Assembly (NCBI GenBank): GCA_030386875.1
Contig: CM059571.1
Location: 25,786,355 to 25,850,354 of the forward strand
Length of the DNA stretch: 64,000 bases
Origin: Morinoia aosen
Taxonomy: Eukaryota > Arthropoda > Malacostraca > Amphipoda > Talitridae
Direction: 5' to 3'
A program made the position numbers and the translations under genes. The notes under the pieces were generated by a model. The model saw nothing but the letters and a program-made list of their open reading frames with translations, was not told the origin of the DNA and did not search any database. How positions within the stretch are numbered: the stretch's first letter is position 1; each line of letters starts with the position of its first letter. Shown here in pieces: positions 35,541-47,600 of the stretch.

Positions 35541-36940
35541 CTCAAGGAGGTCCAATAGCTTGCTAATCAATTTCTGGACCATTCGACTTTTTTCAATCAA
35601 TTTCTGGACTATGCATTTATCACTATGATTACTATACTTGCGACTAGTTTTAACGTCTTGTGCGAGCTGTACACAATTATACAGTAGTTATTGCCTTGAT
35701 TTCTATAATCTCAAATCAGACAAAGTTTGCGCATATAAAATAGTTATAAATAAATGCATGTTACGATAACGTGCTGGTGCAATAAAAAATAGAATGCTAA
35801 AGCTTTGTCTCATTGATTCTTTTTCAAATATTTATAGCACTGTAAATAATATTTTCACGTGGGACAAACACGTGCTAACATTAATTCCATTGATTACAGT
35901 AGTTGAACAACTGCAAAAAAGTGAGGTAAAAGCCTTCGCTACCCTTACATTCTCACACACTAATTCCTCAGATGCGAACTAGAAACGTGTCTATTCTCCT
36001 GTAGAATATGCAGTTCGTTCCTTGCTTACTTGCTCTGTGCGTTCCTACTCCCACCCTGAGAACTGGATTCCTGATGAATGCATGAGGAGTTCAGAACTTC
36101 TGTTTTTGAGTTCCAACTCTATCACATAGATCAGGATTCACAATAACATTAGCCAGAAGAAAATATGGAGGAACTGAAATAAGAAAGCACATGTGCTTAA
36201 AAAGCTGATTTAAAAATAGTTTTCACGAATGAATTAAATACCAAGAGATTAAAATATAATATTTTATTTTGTGGAAGCAACAAAAACACCTTGAGCAGAA
36301 GAATATTTCAGTACCCCCATTTTTGACGGTGCGTTTTACCGTATTTGTAAAAATATAATCATCTTGTTTGCTCGGTTGCTGGCTTGTGACCGTCTAATCT
36401 CTGATTTGGAGGTAACATACCGAAAAGATTAATTATTAGATCGTAGAAATAACATGGAGTAAAATAAAAACTTCTTACTACCTCTACGATCTGCTACAAA
36501 TACCCAATTACTAGTAATATATCCCATCGTATTAAAAAATCAAAATTTGCTACCATTATACATTGTTTTGGTCTCCACCTTGGTGTGTGTGATGATATCC
36601 AGACCATCAAGAAACAAGAGATGGTACCAATGTTATCGTGAATTTGCTTATTGTTCTTTTTTACCAGGTGAAGCCAATTTCCGGATTTCTTATCTTCTTA
36701 ACCTAATAATACCCGTTGTGTGTTCATTTATATATATATATATTTTTAATTATTTATACATTTGTCTGGTATCCGTTTCTTAAGAAACATAGGATGTACT
36801 GTATATTTATTTGTTTGGTGTCCGTTACGCTCTGGTCTGTCTTTTCGGTATCATGGATACCGAATTCCTCAGTATAACATTAAAAAAACGCCTTCACATG
36901 CATTGATATGTTTGGCATTTTGTCAGGATAGGTTTGGTTC
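35541..36940. other. Unassigned AT-rich sequence
   Basis: Only short ORFs without recognisable motifs are present; no repeats beyond simple AT runs such as the TATATA tract near 36,730. Confidence 0.5.
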
Positions 36941-37065
36941 AGAGTTGCGGAGTCGGAGGAATAAATTTGCGACTCCGACTCCGCCTTTTCAGAATTTTGC
37001 GGCTCCGACTCCGACTCCACTTTTCAAGAATTTTGCGACTCCAATACCGACTCCATCTATTCACA
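36941..37065. repeat. (GACTCC)n hexanucleotide microsatellite, locus 1
   Basis: Degenerate runs of GACTCC and TGCGACTCC alternate with AGAATTTTGCGRCTCC spacers. The same motif recurs at 42,268-42,346 and 56,630-56,706, so it is a dispersed simple repeat in this genome. Confidence 0.9.
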
Positions 37066-37184
37066 GTTTATAAGATGAATATTACAGCTTGCAGGTGTTG
37101 CAATCTGTACATATAATTATTCTGATCTTTACTTACGAACGACTTTTAAATTAGCAATAGAATGCTAAAAAACAAGTTTTACTA

Positions 37185-40160
37185 ATATATATCTACTAGT
37201 GTACATGATTCTTCAAAATTGACAGGATTCGATAGTTTCCTTTAAAAAAGTCGCTAGATATAGATGACAAACAAAATAGATCTACCATAATAGTACCCGT
37301 GATTAAAATATTCTTGTATTTGTGCACTGGCGAAATTCGTATCACAGATACGGTCATTGAGCATACTTATGAATGTCACAGACACACACGCCAACCAAGG
37401 AATCATCAACTGTGTATTATATTTCAAATTATTATTAGCGAAAAAGTTTTCAACAAATTTTCTTTAACTTTTTTCCGCGATAAGCTGCATTTTATCACCA
37501 ATTGATTCCATTTTCAAGCAAAATTTTTTACTTATAAACAAAAATGAACAGATGCCAGATTTTTCATATTATTTGAATGGTATTTAAGATACCATCCAAC
37601 CAAGCTGATTCCAATTGTCGTAACATAGGGGAAATTTCGCACAAAAACACATATTTATTTATAAATCGATGGAGACACCTAGCGTTTCTCAGTATATATA
37701 GGGTATTTTTTGTGCGGGGAAATTTCAACCATAGGTTGAAAACTCAAAACAAATAAATTTTCACGAATGAAAAAATGCCCAAAACTGCTTAGTTTTGGAA
37801 TTATAAATAATTGAAGAAACTTTGAAACCTAAAGTATGATACCATGTTTGCGCCAATGTTAGCGCTACATTTTTCATTTCAAATTAATCCAAGTCAAGTT
37901 CAATTTAATCCAGGTCAAGTTCAATTTAATCCAAGTTAAATTTGAATTAATCAAAGTTAAGTTCAAATTAATCCAAGTCATGTTCAAATTAATCTAAGTC
38001 AAGTTCAATTTAATCTAAGTCATATTCAAATTGATCCAACTCTAAGTTGAGTTAAGAATTGACACAATCACTCGTTAATTTGAGCGTTTTTTATGTTAAA
38101 TATGTTTCTATTGGATGTGGTGAGCAAGACAACCGTTTTTCCTTTCAACAAGGAATACATAAAACTATCGCCTGTGTTACACAACCTAAAGACAAGCTGT
38201 CGTAAAATGTGCAAAGTATACAGCATCATGCAGGAGGCAGAGTGGGATTCAGATATTTGATCGGCGTAAAAGATACCAGTCAAATATAAAATATAACCAG
38301 TTCACTCTGTATTTTACTACTCATTGAAGTTATTTTAAAATTACACATCAATGATAGTATGCATCCATTCAAATATTTATGTTCAAAAGGCAATTTTATG
38401 TCACACATAGCTGTGTCGGGGATTTAGTTGCTCTCATTTAAAGATTTACATGAGTGAAATTTCATTTTTTTCACATGTATGAAATCATATACATGCGAAT
38501 GCATAACATAACTACTGGACGATATTTATATTTAATATCTAAAAGAAGTAAACAAAAGAGTACATTACCACACTCATACATCCCTGCATTAGCAATAAGA
38601 GTGTTGCCATCCCTTCAAATTAATACGCAAATATATCATCTATGTCGATGAAATAAATTGAAAGTTCTTTTTACAAAAATCGTTTGGACGAGCGAAAAAA
38701 GGACTTCGCTGCTATATTTTTTTAAAATAAATCTACATATCGCCCAATGATAATTTCATATAGTAGCATGTATATATGATTACATGCATGTGATAAAGTG
38801 AAATTTCAAGCATATACTGTAAATCTCTACTAAAGTGTAAATAATTCCTCGATACTTCTACATGTATGAGTAACATAAAATTACCTTTTGAACATAAATA
38901 TTTGAGTGGAAGCAAACTGCCATAAAAGTATAATTTATAAGAACTTTAGTGAGTAGTATAAGAAGAAGTTTTTATAATTGAGATGTATCTTTTACGCCGC
39001 TCAAAGATCTGAATCACAGTCTGCCTCCTGATGCTGCATGGATACCTAGCACGTTTTACGACAGCTTGTCTTTAGATTGCCATACCGGCGGAAATTTTAT
39101 GTATTCCTTGCTGAAAAGAAAAACGATTGTCTTGAGCATTACATACAATAGAGACATATTTAACACAAAAAACGCTCAAATTCACGAGTGATTGGGCCAA
39201 GTCTTAACTCAACTTAGGATTGATTTAATTTAAATTTGACTCGGATTAAATTTATCTTGACTTGATTTAAATTGACCTTGACTTAGATTAATTTGAAGTG
39301 AAAAAATGTGAAGCCTTGATAGGTGAAAAGGTGAAAAAGGTGAAGGTGAAGTCTTGAAGTTCCTACCCCACTAAAACAGGTTTGTGATATTTTTACAAGA
39401 ACTGCAAGCATATTACGGTTGAGAAAAGTATCTGCCGTTTCAAGCTATTAAGCATTAAATAATGTTTGCACGGTTTATTCATTTAATGAAATAGCTAATA
39501 AAGTTTATCATTGATAACTTTGTGTTAATTTCCTAACTAACGCCTATATTGCAAATTTTTTGTAATCGTAAAATGCTTGCAGGTTTTATCGTAACAATAA
39601 AAAACTTTTTTTATCGTAATGCTTCAGTGCGGTCGGAACTATCATGACAAGCGTTAAATTAACGTTGACGCGCACGAGGCCTCCTACTTTGTGTTTTATA
39701 CATTCTTTAAGTCCTTATAACTCGAAACCTAAGGCGTTTTGGCATTTTATCATTTGTCAATATCGATTTATTTTGAGTTTTTGAACCTACGATTGAAATT
39801 TGTCCGCTCAGAAAAGCACCCTATATAGTGTTCATCATTCTTATCAAATAAAATAAACAAATAAACAAATAAATGAATAAATAGTTTTGGGTATTTCCTG
39901 TACATAACTTCTATGTTATTACAATGTTCAATCCAGTATTGAACAAACAAAATTGGTTGGTTGGTATGTCCCTTTCACGCTCTGAAAGGATGCTTAATGA
40001 CCGTATCTGTGATAAGAGTTTCATCATTGCACAAGCACAAGAATGTTTTAATCGGGGCTACTATTAGGATGGATTTATTCATTTATCATCCACATCTGGA
40101 AGATTTGTTTAACGACAATATCGAATCCCATCATTTATGACAGGTCATGTACACTATTAT
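37185..40160. repeat. ~3-kb imperfect palindrome (inverted duplication), arms ~1.4 kb
   Basis: The left arm (37,185-38,540) and the reverse complement of the right arm (38,735-40,160) share a long ordered series of blocks. From outside inward these are GTGTACATGA with GATTCGATA, ATCACAGATACGGTCATT, GTAGGTT-AAAACTCAAAA, TTCAAATTAATCYAAGTCAAG, AACCGTTTTTC/CTTTTC, GACAAGCTGTCGTAAAA, GGCGTAAAAGATAC, CAAATATTTATGTTCAAAAG and AGATTTACA. Spacing is conserved apart from indels, and divergence is substantial. The centre is about 38,545-38,730. No transposase is visible. A third, direct copy of the outer part lies at 56,880-57,065, so the arms belong to a dispersed repeat family. Confidence 0.8.
37868..38040 (+). 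repeat. Tandem ~18-bp subrepeats inside the left palindrome arm
   Basis: About eight to nine copies of a CAAGTTCAATTTAATCCAA-like unit, with A/T variants, follow one another. The right arm has about four inverted copies (39,215-39,295), so copy number changed after the inversion. Confidence 0.85.
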
Positions 40161-41165
40161 ATATATATATATATTTATAGACAGGTGTCTTCTGAGGAGG
40201 CAAAGTAGGCAGTGCATACCCTGATAAGCATAGATAAGTATCAACAGTTTTTCTATTCCTAAGTATGCTCCGATTCAGCAAAATTACGATAGTTGATTCA
40301 ATTACTATGCTCAAAATCCCCAACATTATGACATATCACACACACATGTACATAAGGTAGGCAAGATTTGCACACCACCTTTTCTTTTCTGTACCTATAC
40401 TATGCTGGGTAACAATGCAGAAGAGGTGACATTTTATAGCTCAACGCTACTTTACATCTCGGCTATAATAGGTATAAACTCGTTCTGCTTTCGTTGCAGG
40501 GGTCTGGCGTTTTCGGAACGTTTTGTTTAGAAATAAAAGCCACTTTTAGCTTCTTTTTGTGTAATATGAAACTGTTTTTTATTCTCGTTTGACTCTTTAC
40601 TGTGTATTTGACACTTCCTTATTTTAAGAAACGTCCAGGTTGTTTTCATTTTGTATTTTTGGTAAAATTTGGTACGTTTTCAGCAAGACAATTTGTATTA
40701 TCGCATATATGTCACAATCATTGCAACTAATAGAGTGCATTGCTTTCAGTTACAATATGTGTGTGACTAAGTGAAGTATTTGCTTGTGTTCTGATATTAT
40801 TTTCATTACAGCTCGCTTACATTGTATTTTTTTCAAGTATCCCAAGACCGATTTCGATTACCTTACAACATTTCCGAAACTTTCATATGAAAACCATTAA
40901 TTAGATAATGCTGAGAAACAGACACTATTTCAGTTTTTGAAATTGTGAAAACATAATTACAAAAACCTCCATTTCAGCGCATGCTTACTTAGAAACTATG
41001 GAGTGATCAGAAGATAAAAATTAAGCATGAAAATGAAATGGTATCATACAATATAACTCCTGTAAAATCATACAAAATTCAAGGAATAACTTTTGAAATG
41101 AGCAGAAATTTTCATTAATAATACATTTTAACTTGACCTAAAGACAATGAAGTACATACTTACAT
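40161..41165. other. Unassigned AT-rich sequence
   Basis: Small ORFs without motifs occur here. No repeat or RNA gene was recognised. Confidence 0.5.
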
Positions 41166-41425
41166 ATACCAGGCTTCTCCTCCCTATGGGAGGGTAGCCG
41201 ACAGCAGGCCACAATCATCACTCTTAGCATTAGTAGGCGATAGAGGCAGCACCGGCCGCACCATGGCAGACTGCCAGGATCAGCAGCAGCCCAGCACAAC
41301 CACCTTCCACAGTCAGGCCCGACAGCCATAGCTGGTTTACCCCGACCGCTTCATTGAGTGCAGCCCCTCCCCTCGCACAGGACAGGTCAACCCCATCACA
41401 TGCGGGCAACTTCCAGTACCGACAA
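41166..41425. other. GC-rich island, unassigned
   Basis: About 250 bp with GGCAGCACCGGCCGCACC, CAGCAGCAGCCCAGC and CAGCCCCTCCCCTCGCAC stands out from AT-rich flanks. It begins with a small hairpin, CCTCCCTATGGGAGG. A 63-codon reverse ORF covers part of it but has no known domain. It could be a decayed exon or the end of an unrecognised transposon. Confidence 0.4.
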
Positions 41426-42267
41426 GGAAGTAAACAAAAAAAGAAATAAATTTGAAGTCCTTAGGTACTACATATAACTGAAAAAATCAACAAATATTAC
41501 AGTTGTTACACACATCAAAATAAGATAATTGAATTTTCATTATCAGTAGCGATTACGTAACACGAAAACTAGAACTCTTTATTCATCAGACCATAGCTTC
41601 AGGTTTTGGCAAAGACTAGTCATTTTCAATATGTCACAACCTAAAAACTAGAAATATTAATGATTACAACATGACTTTTGGTTAAAGCTAAGTCTAGTCA
41701 TTTTCAATCAATACACCAAAGCATAACCAAAAGAAAGACTAGCAAAAGTCGTTATAAGGAACCACTGGTATAGAATATAGACACAGTAAGAGCGTAGAGA
41801 GTTACCACTCTTTATGTGAGTACTATGTGTTACATCAGCTGAGCTGTTCTGCAAGTAACCTGTAACTCATTAACTACTAGTTTCTAGATCCTATGTAATA
41901 ATTGAAGGGGGAATGAGAGAAATAGAAAAAATGGAATGAATTTGCCATGCTTTCAATTACTACTACGGGGTTTTTCACTGTAATATGTGCATTATAGCTC
42001 CAGTTCGAATATTATACATCGCGCTCGTAGTTATTACATATATTTGTGTGCAAACCCACAATGACTAGATATCAATGACCGTATTAGGTGATAGGTATAA
42101 ATACGCTGTTTTGAACCTCGAGCAAATCAATCAATAAAAAATTGCGTATTTTTTAGTTTTTAAGTAAAGTATTTTAACTCTGTTTTGTTTACTTTCGGTT
42201 TTAAACAATTATGAATAATTTTTTGAAAAATTAAAATCGAAGACACCAAAAATTAGCGACTCCAACC
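41426..42267. other. Unassigned sequence with a short duplicated phrase
   Basis: CTAGTCATTTTCAAT occurs at about 41,616 and 41,694 in similar context (AAAGACTAGTCATT and AAGTCTAGTCATT). Otherwise nothing recognisable is present. Confidence 0.5.
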
Positions 42268-42346
42268 TCGACTCCACCACATCCGAATGAACGACTCCGA
42301 CTCCGACTCCGACTCCACCACATGTGGGAAAGCGACTCCGACTCCA
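42268..42346. repeat. (GACTCC)n microsatellite, locus 2, split by the gypsy element
   Basis: GCGACTCCAACCTCGACTCC and CGACTCCGACTCCGACTCC lead directly to the left end of the 14.3-kb element. The tract resumes at 56,630 beyond its right end. Confidence 0.95.
42342..42346. repeat. Target-site duplication CTCCA (left copy)
   Basis: CTCCA immediately precedes TGTTATG and is repeated at 56,620-56,624 straight after the right LTR. Five bases is usual for gypsy integrases. Confidence 0.9.
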
Positions 42347-43165
42347 TGTTATGTCCCTAGTACGAACCGTTAAGTTTTCGCCACAAAAAAGAGTAAAGGG
42401 CGGTTGGACGTGAGAGCTTACACCGAACTCTGCTATCAGGAAATCTCAAAGCTCAGCAGTATACAACGCGCCAGATGTCGATGTGTACCCAGCGAGGACT
42501 CGACCGTTACAAAAAAGAGGCAACACCGGCTCCCAGGGGCAGCGTGGCAGCGTGGCAACAGCATGGCATCAGCAGGCTGGCGGCTGGGCCATAGCCACAA
42601 CAAACAATGGCGATCAGCGAGTGGCATCGGGCGAGTGGCAGAGTGGCCGAGTGGCAATGAGTAGCCGCGACGATACTGCGGGCGTCAACTTCAACGGCTA
42701 TGATCAGCTGCGGTAACTCCTGCAGCACGACAGCTACTTAAAGGGTTCGACGAGGGTTAGGGCATCATCATTAGAGAGCGAAGCTCCATCACTAGAAGGT
42801 CTCGTCGTGCCACTTCACTTATTTTGTTTGCATACGGCCGGCACTCCGTATTAGTCCCTGACTCTGTGTTAACGTCACGTAATAATTTAACGTACAATTC
42901 GAGACCTTAATATTGCACTCCGTCATCGCTGCATATCCAAAGTTGCGTGAGACCCTCGTAACAATTGTTCTTATATTTGCTAGTCTCATCTATCCCATTG
43001 TTATATTTTGTGTACACCTTTCATCATAACAAGTAAAAATGACGTGGCCACGTTGAAAGAATCGTGTTTTCTTTCGGAAAATAACTCCTTTGATTTTTAG
43101 ACTTGAAAAGATGAAAGAAATTGAAAAACCTTGAACTTGGATTAAAAAAAAAAGAGGCTATAACA
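42347..43165 (+). repeat. 5' LTR of the 14.3-kb gypsy element (819 bp)
   Basis: It starts TGTTATGTCCCTAG and ends GGCTATAACA, a 6-bp inverted terminal pair (TGTTAT/ATAACA). It carries a GC-rich part near 42,530-42,660 built on GTGGCAGC/GGCAACAGC phrases, and AT-rich sequence towards the 3' end. Overlapping ORFs in the GC-rich part are not believable genes. Compared with the 3' LTR it lacks a 58-bp repeat expansion and differs mainly in the last 60 bp. Confidence 0.93.
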
Positions 43166-43779
43166 ATTGGTGAGCAGCGAGTGTGGGATCATAACCCATT
43201 AAAACTTAACGTCTCCACAAGAGACCGCTGTTGCCACGCTACCTATTCAAAAAAAAAATAGATGTTTAACGTAACTGGCCAAATAATTGTTCATTAGGAA
43301 GTTTATTCATCATTGTACCCATTCTATTCACATAATTTATGTCATTGTATTGATTTACTTGTGTATTTCCCATGTGATTTATTGTCATTATTTGCACCTT
43401 GTGTCAGTGTATTGATTTATTTCGTGTGAACTTGTACCATATTTACTATTTTGATGCTTTACCCATTTATTGTCTCATTCCCATTGCGTAATTTAACCCA
43501 TTTACCTTTCTAATATGATTATTGTGCCTATTCAAAACCCCATTTTATCCCATTATGACCCTATTTTCTATTACTGTTGTTGATGTTATTGACGATTCAT
43601 TTATTTCTGTGCATTTGGAAACTTATTGTGCGAAAAAACTCAATTATGTCTGTGTATTTGGAAACATATTGTACGAGATATTGCATTTAAACTTCTAATT
43701 TGAAACTCTAAATTGCTATCAGTGTTCATTGTGAACCTATTTTGCCTCGCCTATTTTGCCCTAAATAACTGTTGGAATC
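43166..43779 (+). promoter_or_regulatory. Primer-binding-site region and 5' leader of the gypsy element
   Basis: The bases just inside the LTR read ATTGGTGAGCAGCGAGTGTG, the position of a tRNA primer site; the tRNA was not identified. The rest is an AT-rich untranslated leader up to the gag ATG at 43,780. Confidence 0.7.
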
Positions 43780-44613
43780 ATGGCAGGGAACGATAATGAA
43801 GATAACCAAAATAACAACGGTGAGAATACTCAAAACAATTTTGTCACTTTAAATCATGCAATTGATCTGCCTAAATTTAACGGCGAAGGCTGTGTAACTT
43901 CATTTTTAAAACACTTTCAGACCAGAGTTGACATCTATACGAATGACATCGATTTGCAATGTCGTTATTTGAAAAATGCTCTTACCGGGAAGGCTTGGGA
44001 TTCTTATGTCCTCAAGTCCGACCAATTGGTCACACTGGAAGATGTCAAGACTTGGCTTATTTCTGTGTACAAGGGGGCCGTGAATTATAGAAAAACCGTT
44101 CATAAAATCCTATTTAGTCTGCGTCAAGAGAATGATGAGAGTGTCAATGCATTTGCAACTCGCGTTCTAGCTAGCTGGAAAGACGTGTTCGGCCAAGAAT
44201 GGCACTACGAGGATGCCAATGCACAAAAGATTCTAATCCCGACTATCATTAAAAATATGAATCCCAAGATCAGTGAAAAATTATCACATGATTTTGATCC
44301 TGAGAGTGTGACCAAACTCTTAGATAAAGCGAGATCTATTGAGGAATCTCTGATCGAAGAAAGATCTTTGTTGAGTCGCAAAAGACGTGCCCACGAGAGT
44401 GATGTAGTGGTGGAGAAATGTCAATACAATTCACCACAAAAGCGAACGTTCCAGCCTAAGAATCCATTCAAATGGCAAAGTGCTTCACACAGAAATGCCC
44501 GCCCATTTAATAATTATCAACGCAAATTCAATGGCCATCCGAGTCAGAATGGTGACATCGCCGCAGTAAAGTCAAAAAACTTCCACGGCAACCGAAAAGC
44601 TTTTCCCCCGTGA
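43780..44613 (+). CDS. Gag of the 14.3-kb gypsy element
   Basis: A 277-residue protein forms the element's particle and binds its RNA. After a short Asn-rich N-terminus it has LPKFNGEGCVTSFLKHFQ (about residues 30-47), LKNALTGKAWDSY and VNAFATRVLASWKDVFGQEW, the pattern of a retrotransposon gag/capsid domain. The C-terminal third is basic and rich in Asn, Gln and Arg (PKNPFKWQ, FNNYQRKFNGH). No Cys-His zinc knuckle is visible, so RNA binding probably depends on the basic tail. The ATG at 43,780 follows the leader and is the first in a long open frame. The ORF ends with TGA at 44,611-44,613, 31 bases after a frameshift signal that leads into pol. It is intact. Confidence 0.92.
   Translation: MAGNDNEDNQNNNGENTQNNFVTLNHAIDLPKFNGEGCVTSFLKHFQTRVDIYTNDIDLQCRYLKNALTGKAWDSYVLKSDQLVTLEDVKTWLISVYKGAVNYRKTVHKILFSLRQENDESVNAFATRVLASWKDVFGQEWHYEDANAQKILIPTIIKNMNPKISEKLSHDFDPESVTKLLDKARSIEESLIEERSLLSRKRRAHESDVVVEKCQYNSPQKRTFQPKNPFKWQSASHRNARPFNNYQRKFNGHPSQNGDIAAVKSKNFHGNRKAFPP
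44574..44580 (+). promoter_or_regulatory. -1 ribosomal frameshift heptamer A_AAA_AAC
   Basis: In gag phase the codons read tcA AAA AAC, a canonical X_XXY_YYZ slippery site 31 bases before the gag stop. Pol lies exactly in the -1 frame and is open from the slip site onward (LPRQPKSFSPVILLNIEQ), with no good ATG of its own. Such -1 gag-pol shifts are established for many retroelements. A stimulatory downstream structure was not tested. Confidence 0.85.
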
Positions 44614-47600
44614 TTTTGCTAAATATTGAACAGAAAAAATGCTCCACTTTCGTTGATTCAGGCTCTTCCGTGACTCTTGTGAAATCTTGTGTAATTAGCA
44701 AATTATTCAAAACTCCACCCCGAATTAAACGATGCACTAAAGTTCTTTGTTCTGTCAATGGAGATAATCTCCACACTCGAGGTACGATTGACTTGAAATT
44801 TAAACTAGGTGATGTTGAGTACTGCCATTCCGCTATTATTGTGGAAGATTCTTACTTCCCCGGAGCTGTCTTGATAGGCCGAGATTTCCTTAAGAGGTTC
44901 GGCGTTGAAATAAAATACAGTCAGAATGAGAAAGGTCACGTGAGAATTAACAATAAAGTTTACCCATTTCAATCAGTTGCTGCTTCTAATTCAGTAAATT
45001 TTGTGAAACAATCTGAGGATGCATCATTCAGTGTCGCAAGAATGTCACATGATCTGACTGTTGAAGGAGGCACGTTATGTCATTCCTTTTTGAGGGTTCC
45101 CAAGCACATGAATGGAAAGACAGTCGTTCTAAAGCAGAGCGTTACATGCAAAGGAATAGCAGTGCCTCGCACGTTAGCCACAGTCCGTGAAGGTACTATA
45201 CCAATAGTCTTTGTAAATTATAATGATAAGAATGTTCTTGTACCTAGAAATAAAATTTGTGCTACTCTAGACGTTGCTATTGAGGAGCCGGAGTCTGGCT
45301 CAGACGAAAGCGAAAGTGATGCTCGAGCGCAGACGCAGAGCAAGGCCTACGAGACAGTGACAGCTGTGCACAGAGACGGTGGACACGCGAGCGAGTCAGC
45401 TCGGTGCCGCACTGACCAGGATAGGCAGATCGAGGCTAGGAATAGCAGGCTCATACGTGACGCAGAGAGACGTCGGGAGCCCGATTTCAATGAAATGATT
45501 GACAATATCGACCTGTCCCATTTGAACTTAGATCAGAGAACGACCCTTGTAAATTTGATTAACAATCATAGGAATGCGTTCGCGGTTGGAGACGAGATTG
45601 GTCATGCGCGAAATGCTGTACATAGATTAGACATTCAGGGTCATGAGCCAATCAATACGCCCCAATATCGAGTTCCTCACGCTACAAAACAATTAGTTGA
45701 AGAGCATGTCCAAGAGATGCTGAAACAGAAAGTTATAGAGCCAGCTTACTCCCCATGGTCGTCACCTATTTTGACAGTCAGAAAAAACGATGGAACTCAT
45801 AGGATAGTTGTCGATTTTCGTCTTATCAACAAAATAGTTAAGAAAGACACTTTCCCTATCCCGCATATGACTGACACCCTCGAAAGTCTAAAGGACTCAA
45901 ATTTATTCACGACCCTTGATATGTGAAGCTCCTACCATCAGATTGAACTGTCTCCCGAGAGTAGGGATATCACCGCTTTCAGAACGCCTACAGGTAGTTA
46001 CAGGTACTGCCGGTCACCCCAGGGTCTTATCACATCCGCAGCTGCACTTCAAAGAGCAGTTAATATGGCTTTTTCTCCATTCATTTCAAAATTTCTGTTC
46101 TGTTACGTTGACGACATCATCATCTATTCAAAAAATTTCGAGACTCATGTCGAACATTTGGATAAGGCGTTGCTTCAAACAGCTGCTTCAGGCTTCAAAC
46201 TAAGTCTCAAGAAATGCCAATTTGCGGCGAGCAGCGTGACTTTCCTTGGTATCAAAGTCAGTTCAGAGGGACTAACTCCCAGACCTGACAAAGTGCGAGC
46301 TTTAGCGGATGCTTTGAGACCTAGGAGTGTTAAAGAGGTGAAGAGATTCTTAGGCTCAACCGGATTCTTTAGAAAGTTCATTAAAAATTATGCTCATGTC
46401 GCGGCACCTCTAACCGAGCTAACAAAAAAGACGAACTCATTTAAGTTGACGGACGTCCATCAGCGAGCTTTCGATGACTTGAAAGATAAACTTGTGTCTG
46501 CGCCTATACTTAAATTTCCTGACTTTCAGAGAGAGTTTGTGTTGCACACTGATGCCTCGGGCATTGCAATTGGTGGAGCATTACTTCAGATGCACGACGG
46601 CATTGAGTTACCTGTAGCATACTATAGTCGAAAATTAAAAGGAAATGAACTTAAGTACTCTGCAACAGAACTCGAAGCTCTCGCTATCCATGATTCAATC
46701 AAACATTATGATGCGTACCTGTACTTAAATGAGTTCGTCGTGGTAACAGATCACCGTCCCTTAACGTTCATTTTTGCTAATAAAACAGGTAATCACCGTA
46801 TTTCAAGGTGGGCTCTGCTTCTTCAGGAATATAATTTCTCTGTTCGGTACAAGCCAGGAGCACTACACCATTTGCCCGACTATTTGTCTAGATCCGAAAG
46901 AATCGTCAATGCTGTCGTAGACACTGCTGAGTCAAACTGTAGTAATAAGAATGATCCTAAAATTAATGCTGATGTTCCTTCTAGAATGAAGCCTTGTTCT
47001 AATAATAATGCGACAGATGTTCCCGTCGACGACGTGTGCCCTCCACCCGTGTACAGTGAACGTGATAAGAGTGTTGCCGTCGAGGCAAAGCAATTGAGCC
47101 TGGATGATGTTGTTTCAGAGCAAGAAAAGGACTCATTTTGGTCTGGTGTAAGAAACTTGTTAACTGGCAATGACTTGGGTGATACTAAGATTTCAAACAT
47201 TGACGAATATTTTATTGATGAGAACAATGTCCTGTGTAGATTGTCGAGAAAGAAACGCAGAAACGGTAGAAGTAATGTACAAATAGTCATTCCTAAGTCT
47301 TTAGTTAAGGTAGCTTTAAAGCTGAGCCATGACAACGATTTGTCCGCTCATATGGGTTTCCTGAGAACTCTTGAACGTGCCAGAGATAAATTCTTCTGGA
47401 TTAATCAGATTCGTGACGTCAAAGATTATGTAAAGAAATGTCTAGCTTGCCAACGAACAAGATGGCAAGGTCAATTTAAAGTCCCCTTGGGAAAATTCCC
47501 TGAAACCTCCTATCCCCTTGAAAGAGTTGCAGTTGACCTTGTTGAGCTTCCTGTTAGTTACGCAGGCAACAAATACCTTCTAACGATAGTTGATCATTTT

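Noticed and set aside
42404-42728. Overlapping ORFs in the LTR as an LTR-encoded protein
   Set aside because: They lie in several frames on both strands over a GC-rich repeat and change with its copy number between the two LTRs.
45924-45926. Alternative genetic code (TGA read as Trp)
   Set aside because: TGA and TAG stops occur together in decayed elements and TGA ends the intact gag. Ordinary mutation explains the case.
46880-47335. Reverse-strand 151-codon ORF inside the integrase region, repeated at 49,644 and 52,405
   Set aside because: It is a shadow of pol in the opposite strand and is repeated only because the unit is triplicated.
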